Shown in pieces: positions 42,079 through 45,131 of a stretch of 45,131 nt of DNA. Source of the stretch: Candidatus Poseidoniales archaeon (GTDB lineage Archaea; Thermoplasmatota; Poseidoniia; Poseidoniales; Poseidoniaceae); assembly GCA_003602645.1 (NCBI GenBank), contig QQSI01000020.1:9452-54582 (forward strand), given 5' to 3'. A program made the translations under genes and the position numbers. The notes beneath the pieces were generated by a model. It saw only the letters and a program-made list of their open reading frames with translations. It searched no databases and was not told the origin of the DNA. The stretch's first letter is position 1; each line of letters begins with the position of its first letter.

Positions 42079-43620
42079 ATGTCTGAGAAGAGCCGAACAC
42101 ATACCATGAGGGGGCAGTTGCGCATAGGTGCCGTGCTTCTTGTGGCCTTCATGTTCATTGGCAGCCATCCTGCTGCAGCTCAAGAAGACCCACATTGGCT
42201 CAGCGGCTCTGACCAACTGGTGTTTTACCAAGAGCAAGGATTGACTGCAAACCAGACCCTTTCACTCAACGGGACGAGCAACCAAGCCTTGCAGGAGGCC
42301 AGTTGGGCCTTGGTCAACATTACCCTCTTCGACCAATACGAAGTCATCACTTCTGGTGATTACCTCTCGAGCGTGATTCCTTCAGGGGAACAACGCTGGA
42401 GTTGGACCCTGGTGATTGATGTCGAGGGTATTGATTGCACATGTGTTCTCGAGGTACATCCCTCACCAGATCCAGACCAACAACCAGCATTGCTTCATAC
42501 TTACCTTGGCGAAAGCGGACATAGGCCATTGCTCATGCCCCCTTCTGAAAATACCTACCTGCTTACTCAGGATGTTATGGACATAGGGTTTGACGCACTG
42601 ACTCCTCTCGGCACGGTCAATGGCTCAGTGATTACAGCTCATGTTTGTGAGGCTCCAAATGATGTTTGCCTTGTCGAAGCCACTCCCTTTAATCTGGATG
42701 CTAGAATGGAAAAGGAAGGCTTCCATGTGATGTTTAACGCCACAGCACTCGATTTACCTGATGGGTTTTGGAAGTTTGAGTTAGAAATGGAGGATTTGAT
42801 GTTAAGACCATCAAATCCAGTATCTTTCCTCCTTCATCTTGACCGACAAGCACCAGTTGTCTCTCTGTCGAATTCTATTGCAAGCGCAGAAACATCCGAC
42901 CAACCATCATCTATGTCGAATTCTGTGGTGGAGGACACTGAAGTTTTGTTTACAGCAGTCGTTTCTGACGGTTACGCCGGGGAATCTGAGGTACTGACAT
43001 GGTCCAAGGTCTCTCCAAGCGGCGTTCAAACGGCGTTTGACAACACTTCCTATGTCTCCGATGCGAGTGTGTTCTTCGTTCCTACTGAAGCTGGTGAGTG
43101 GACCGTTTCTTTGTTGGTCCGAGATTCTGCTGGCCATCTGATCCGAACCACCACCTCATTTTTGGTTGTCAATGCGGATCCGGTAGCTGTAATCACCCTC
43201 GACGGTCTCACGGTGTCCGATGGAGACCAACTCACCATGCCTACTGGCACCGGATGGTCACTAAATGCGAGTCAAAGCATGGACACAACACAGGATCAAA
43301 AGATGCTTCTGTTCAAGTGGTATTTGGGTGAAGAACTCATCCAAAATGGCGGATCAGTTTTGGACCCAACAACATTGACAACAACAGGTGAACAAACGCT
43401 CAGGCTCGTAGTTACAGACGATGATGGTGCTCAAAGTGAGCTCACATTCACCATGTTAATTCCCGCTCAATCGGTCGATGCTCCTGAGGGTTCTTTGGGC
43501 GGCAATCTGTTCACATTCGTCTTCGTTGGTTTGGTTTCAGTAGCACTGTATCTTCTGGTGAAAATGGGTGCAGGTCCTCCACAAGAATCTCTGCCCAAGT
43601 GGCAAAGCAAAAAAGAATGA
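42079..43620 (+). CDS. Exported surface protein with PKD-like domains and C-terminal anchor
   Basis: A 513-residue protein. The signal peptide (IGAVLLVAFMFIGSHPAAAQ) is cleaved after AAA. A beta-rich Thr/Ser-heavy ectodomain follows, with several Asn-x-Ser/Thr sites and two Cys pairs (CTC; C...C in AHVCEAPNDVCLVEA). Ig/PKD-like repeats have VSDGYAGESEVLTWSKVSPS and DPVAVITLDGLTVSDGDQLT. The end of the repeats is TGEQTLRLVVTDDDGAQSEL, the usual PKD ending. One membrane helix (about 485-505, LFTFVFVGLVSVALYLLVKM) and a short basic tail close it. It starts 35 bp after the repeat-protein gene, likely the same transcript, so it may anchor that protein. The ATG at 42106 is an alternative start. Confidence 0.82.
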   Translation: MSEKSRTHTMRGQLRIGAVLLVAFMFIGSHPAAAQEDPHWLSGSDQLVFYQEQGLTANQTLSLNGTSNQALQEASWALVNITLFDQYEVITSGDYLSSVIPSGEQRWSWTLVIDVEGIDCTCVLEVHPSPDPDQQPALLHTYLGESGHRPLLMPPSENTYLLTQDVMDIGFDALTPLGTVNGSVITAHVCEAPNDVCLVEATPFNLDARMEKEGFHVMFNATALDLPDGFWKFELEMEDLMLRPSNPVSFLLHLDRQAPVVSLSNSIASAETSDQPSSMSNSVVEDTEVLFTAVVSDGYAGESEVLTWSKVSPSGVQTAFDNTSYVSDASVFFVPTEAGEWTVSLLVRDSAGHLIRTTTSFLVVNADPVAVITLDGLTVSDGDQLTMPTGTGWSLNASQSMDTTQDQKMLLFKWYLGEELIQNGGSVLDPTTLTTTGEQTLRLVVTDDDGAQSELTFTMLIPAQSVDAPEGSLGGNLFTFVFVGLVSVALYLLVKMGAGPPQESLPKWQSKKE

Positions 43621-43702
43621 TTGATTCATTTCCCAATTCCTTGAGTTGGATTTCTTCATCCATGGGGCAACGATTGAAGATGGAGCGCTTCTTGGGGTTA
43701 TC

Positions 43703-45073
43703 ATGTACGACGCAGCGCTGGACCTCATTGGGACGCCGCCTTCACCAATTACGAACGAAGAGTATGGTCGACGGGTTGATCGTCTGACTTCACAAATGAG
43801 ACCAGGTGACCTTCTCATCGTGCCTGCATCTTCCGCTGCAGTGCACTCCAATGACGTTCATTATCCGTACAGAACCCAGAGTGATTTACTCTATCTTGTG
43901 GGTTGGGAAGAAGAAGAAGCAGTTTTCACCGTCCACCACGAAGGTGGATCTTGGGTTCGCACTCTTTTCGTTCAACCAAAAGACACACTCAAAGAAATAT
44001 GGGAAGGCCGAAGGCCCGGTGTCGAAGGTGCTCTTGCTGGTTGGGCCACTGACAAAGCACGCTCAACAGCTGAACTTCTTCCTGCCCTTGAGGCATTGAT
44101 CAGCGATTCAACCCGTATCCTGCTTCGAACAGGAATAAGAAGTGAATTGGATGACCTCGTGGTTTCAGCCCTCCAGCGAAGGGATCGTGCACGCCAACAT
44201 TTTGGAACTGGACCAATTACCATTGAAGATCCAACTTCACGGATTGCAGAATTGAGGCTCAGAAAATCTTCGGCAGAAATCGAACAGATGAGGTTTGCAT
44301 CCGATGTGAGTAGCGTCGCCCATGTCGCTGCCATGAGGAACACTAAACCCGGGCGGATGGAATATCAACTCCAAGCAACCATTGAGGGCTTTTTCGTCTA
44401 TGCTGGTACGTCTGGTTGGGCTTATCCATCCATTGTTGGTTGTGGCGATAACGCCACTGTGCTCCATTACCACCAGAACAACGATGTTTGTGAAGACGGT
44501 GAAGTTATTTTGATTGATGCCGGTGCTGAATACCGTGGCTATGCGGCTGACATCACACGTTCATGGCCAATCAGCGGCACATTCACAGAGGCTCAACGCG
44601 AAATCTACCAAATCGTTCTCGATGCTCAGCTTGCAGCTATTGACAAGTGTCGACCTGGGCTTGCTTACAACGCCCCTCATGAGGAAGCACGACGAGTCCT
44701 TGCAGAAGGGCTCATCAAACTGGGTGTCATCACCCAAACTCTTGACGAAGCATTGAATCCAGATACTGGAGATTTGAAGAAGTGGTACATGCACAACACA
44801 GGCCATTGGATTGGCTTGGACGTCCACGATGTTGGAATCTACAAACCGAATGGGGAGCCACGACTTTTGGAAGAAGGGATGGTCCTCACCGTTGAGCCAG
44901 GATTGTACTTTGGTGCGTGGCGTCCCGATGTTGATTGCCCACAGCGTTATGCAAACCTTGGTATACGTATTGAGGACGATGTGTTGGTAACATCGGGTGA
45001 CCCGGATGTTCTCACCGCCTCATGCCCAAAGACCATCGAGGAAATTGAAAGCATTACTGGACAACCTTTCTGA
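43703..45073 (+). CDS. pepP: Xaa-Pro aminopeptidase (M24, PepP type)
   Basis: Removes an N-terminal residue preceding proline, using two Mn2+. The 456-residue protein has an N-terminal aminopeptidase-P domain (GDLLIVPASSAAVHSNDVHYPY, then RTQSDLLYLVGW). The pita-bread catalytic domain carries the metal ligands in order: Asp in IDAGAEYRGY, Asp in AADITRSWP, His in HNTGHWIGLDVHDVG, Glu in TVEPGLYFG and Glu in GIRIEDD. The ATG at 43703 (MYDAALDLIGTPPSP) is chosen as the start fitting the family; the track's earlier start adds 19 residues that overlap an unlikely leader. Together with the proteases and proline dehydrogenase it suggests use of peptides and proline as food. Confidence 0.93.
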   Translation: MYDAALDLIGTPPSPITNEEYGRRVDRLTSQMRPGDLLIVPASSAAVHSNDVHYPYRTQSDLLYLVGWEEEEAVFTVHHEGGSWVRTLFVQPKDTLKEIWEGRRPGVEGALAGWATDKARSTAELLPALEALISDSTRILLRTGIRSELDDLVVSALQRRDRARQHFGTGPITIEDPTSRIAELRLRKSSAEIEQMRFASDVSSVAHVAAMRNTKPGRMEYQLQATIEGFFVYAGTSGWAYPSIVGCGDNATVLHYHQNNDVCEDGEVILIDAGAEYRGYAADITRSWPISGTFTEAQREIYQIVLDAQLAAIDKCRPGLAYNAPHEEARRVLAEGLIKLGVITQTLDEALNPDTGDLKKWYMHNTGHWIGLDVHDVGIYKPNGEPRLLEEGMVLTVEPGLYFGAWRPDVDCPQRYANLGIRIEDDVLVTSGDPDVLTASCPKTIEEIESITGQPF

Positions 45074-45082
45074 GTCGATTCT

Positions 45083-45131
45083 ATGGATTGGAAATCAATA
45101 TTACAGCGTCAATCTGAGTGGTCGCCCGGTA
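45083..45131 (+). CDS. Start of an ORF running off the window
   Basis: The ATG at 45083 begins MDWKSILQRQSEWSPG, open to the last base, nine bases after the pepP stop. Sixteen codons are too few to name it. It is listed because the position right after pepP on the same strand fits a next gene in the operon. Confidence 0.35.
   Translation, partial: MDWKSILQRQSEWSPG

Noticed and set aside
19986-42081. CCTAAGATTCATG shared by the region before the SerA-like gene (about 19988-20000) and the PKD-like gene (about 42069-42081)
   Set aside because: A 13-base match at two unrelated genes; no extended similarity and no TATA spacing, so possibly chance or a weak start-context preference.
1-45131. LexA-type SOS boxes near dinB
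   Set aside because: No bacterial LexA box was seen by eye and archaea lack LexA; the shared dyad is a different sequence.

Overview
The window is archaeal chromosome. The markers are ribosomal proteins S24e and S27ae side by side, an archaeal-type alanyl-tRNA synthetase, the archaeal/plant D-aminoacyl-tRNA deacylase DtdA, an HVO_0476-type zinc-finger protein, RtcB, a divergent archaeal family-B polymerase and a RadB-like ATPase. Moderate GC, very tight gene packing, many large exported or membrane proteins, proline dehydrogenase and a NaChBac-like sodium channel all suit a marine planktonic euryarchaeon. My best guess is Marine Group II (Candidatus Poseidoniales); that lineage call is inference, and no 16S gene is present. 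I see no insertion sequence, prophage, CRISPR array or rRNA, and no gene-free stretch longer than 300 bases.

Layout. 1-8.6 kb: the end of rps24e and rps27ae; an unknown possible beta-propeller protein divergent from dtdA; proline dehydrogenase; an HVO_0476 zinc-finger protein; a methyltransferase; and a leftward operon of a six-helix membrane/zinc-ribbon protein, SufS-like cysteine desulfurase and a membrane-anchored subtilase. 8.7-9.9 kb: tRNA-Ser(GGA) and tRNA-Thr(GGT) flank a voltage-gated sodium channel gene. 10-15.4 kb: a small coiled-coil protein, rtcB, alaS and a Nudix hydrolase. 15.5-21 kb: an ETHE1/glyoxalase-II-like metallo-hydrolase, a large secreted subtilase with a C-terminal anchor, a membrane protein and a SerA-like dehydrogenase. 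21-25.7 kb: the most interesting block, described below. 25.7-38.8 kb: valS, an RND/MMPL exporter, an EVE-domain protein, an AlaA-like aminotransferase, a 1052-residue membrane/helical-repeat protein, glyA and an unknown protein. 38.9-43.6 kb: a giant exported Asp-rich (thrombospondin type-3-like) repeat protein and a PKD-like surface protein. 43.7-45.1 kb: an Xaa-Pro aminopeptidase and the start of one more ORF.

The 21.0-25.7 kb block looks like an archaeal counterpart of the bacterial ImuA-ImuB-DnaE2 mutasome. It contains a 95-residue protein overlapping a family-B polymerase with destroyed exonuclease motifs and a thinned-out motif C, a RecA/RadB-like protein whose Walker A lysine is gone, and an intact DinB-type Y-family polymerase. 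The polymerase operon and the divergent RecA-like gene carry the same promoter architecture at nearly the same distance from their ATGs. It consists of an upstream TTCACTTkTAC element followed by a 27-bp dyad, AAGNNGGT-N11-ACCNNCTT, ending 5-7 bp before the start. This suggests one regulator controls both, possibly in a DNA-damage response. The architecture and the motif were read directly by eye. The mutasome role is inference.

Functional themes are translation and tRNA quality control (S24e, S27ae, DtdA, AlaRS, ValRS, RtcB, two tRNAs), serine/glycine/alanine/proline metabolism (SerA-like, GlyA, AlaA-like, PRODH), sulfur handling (SufS, persulfide-dioxygenase-like protein) and peptide or surface biology (two subtilases, PepP, repeat proteins, RND exporter). 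Convergent genes end within a few bases of each other or overlap, so 3' ends are unusually crowded.
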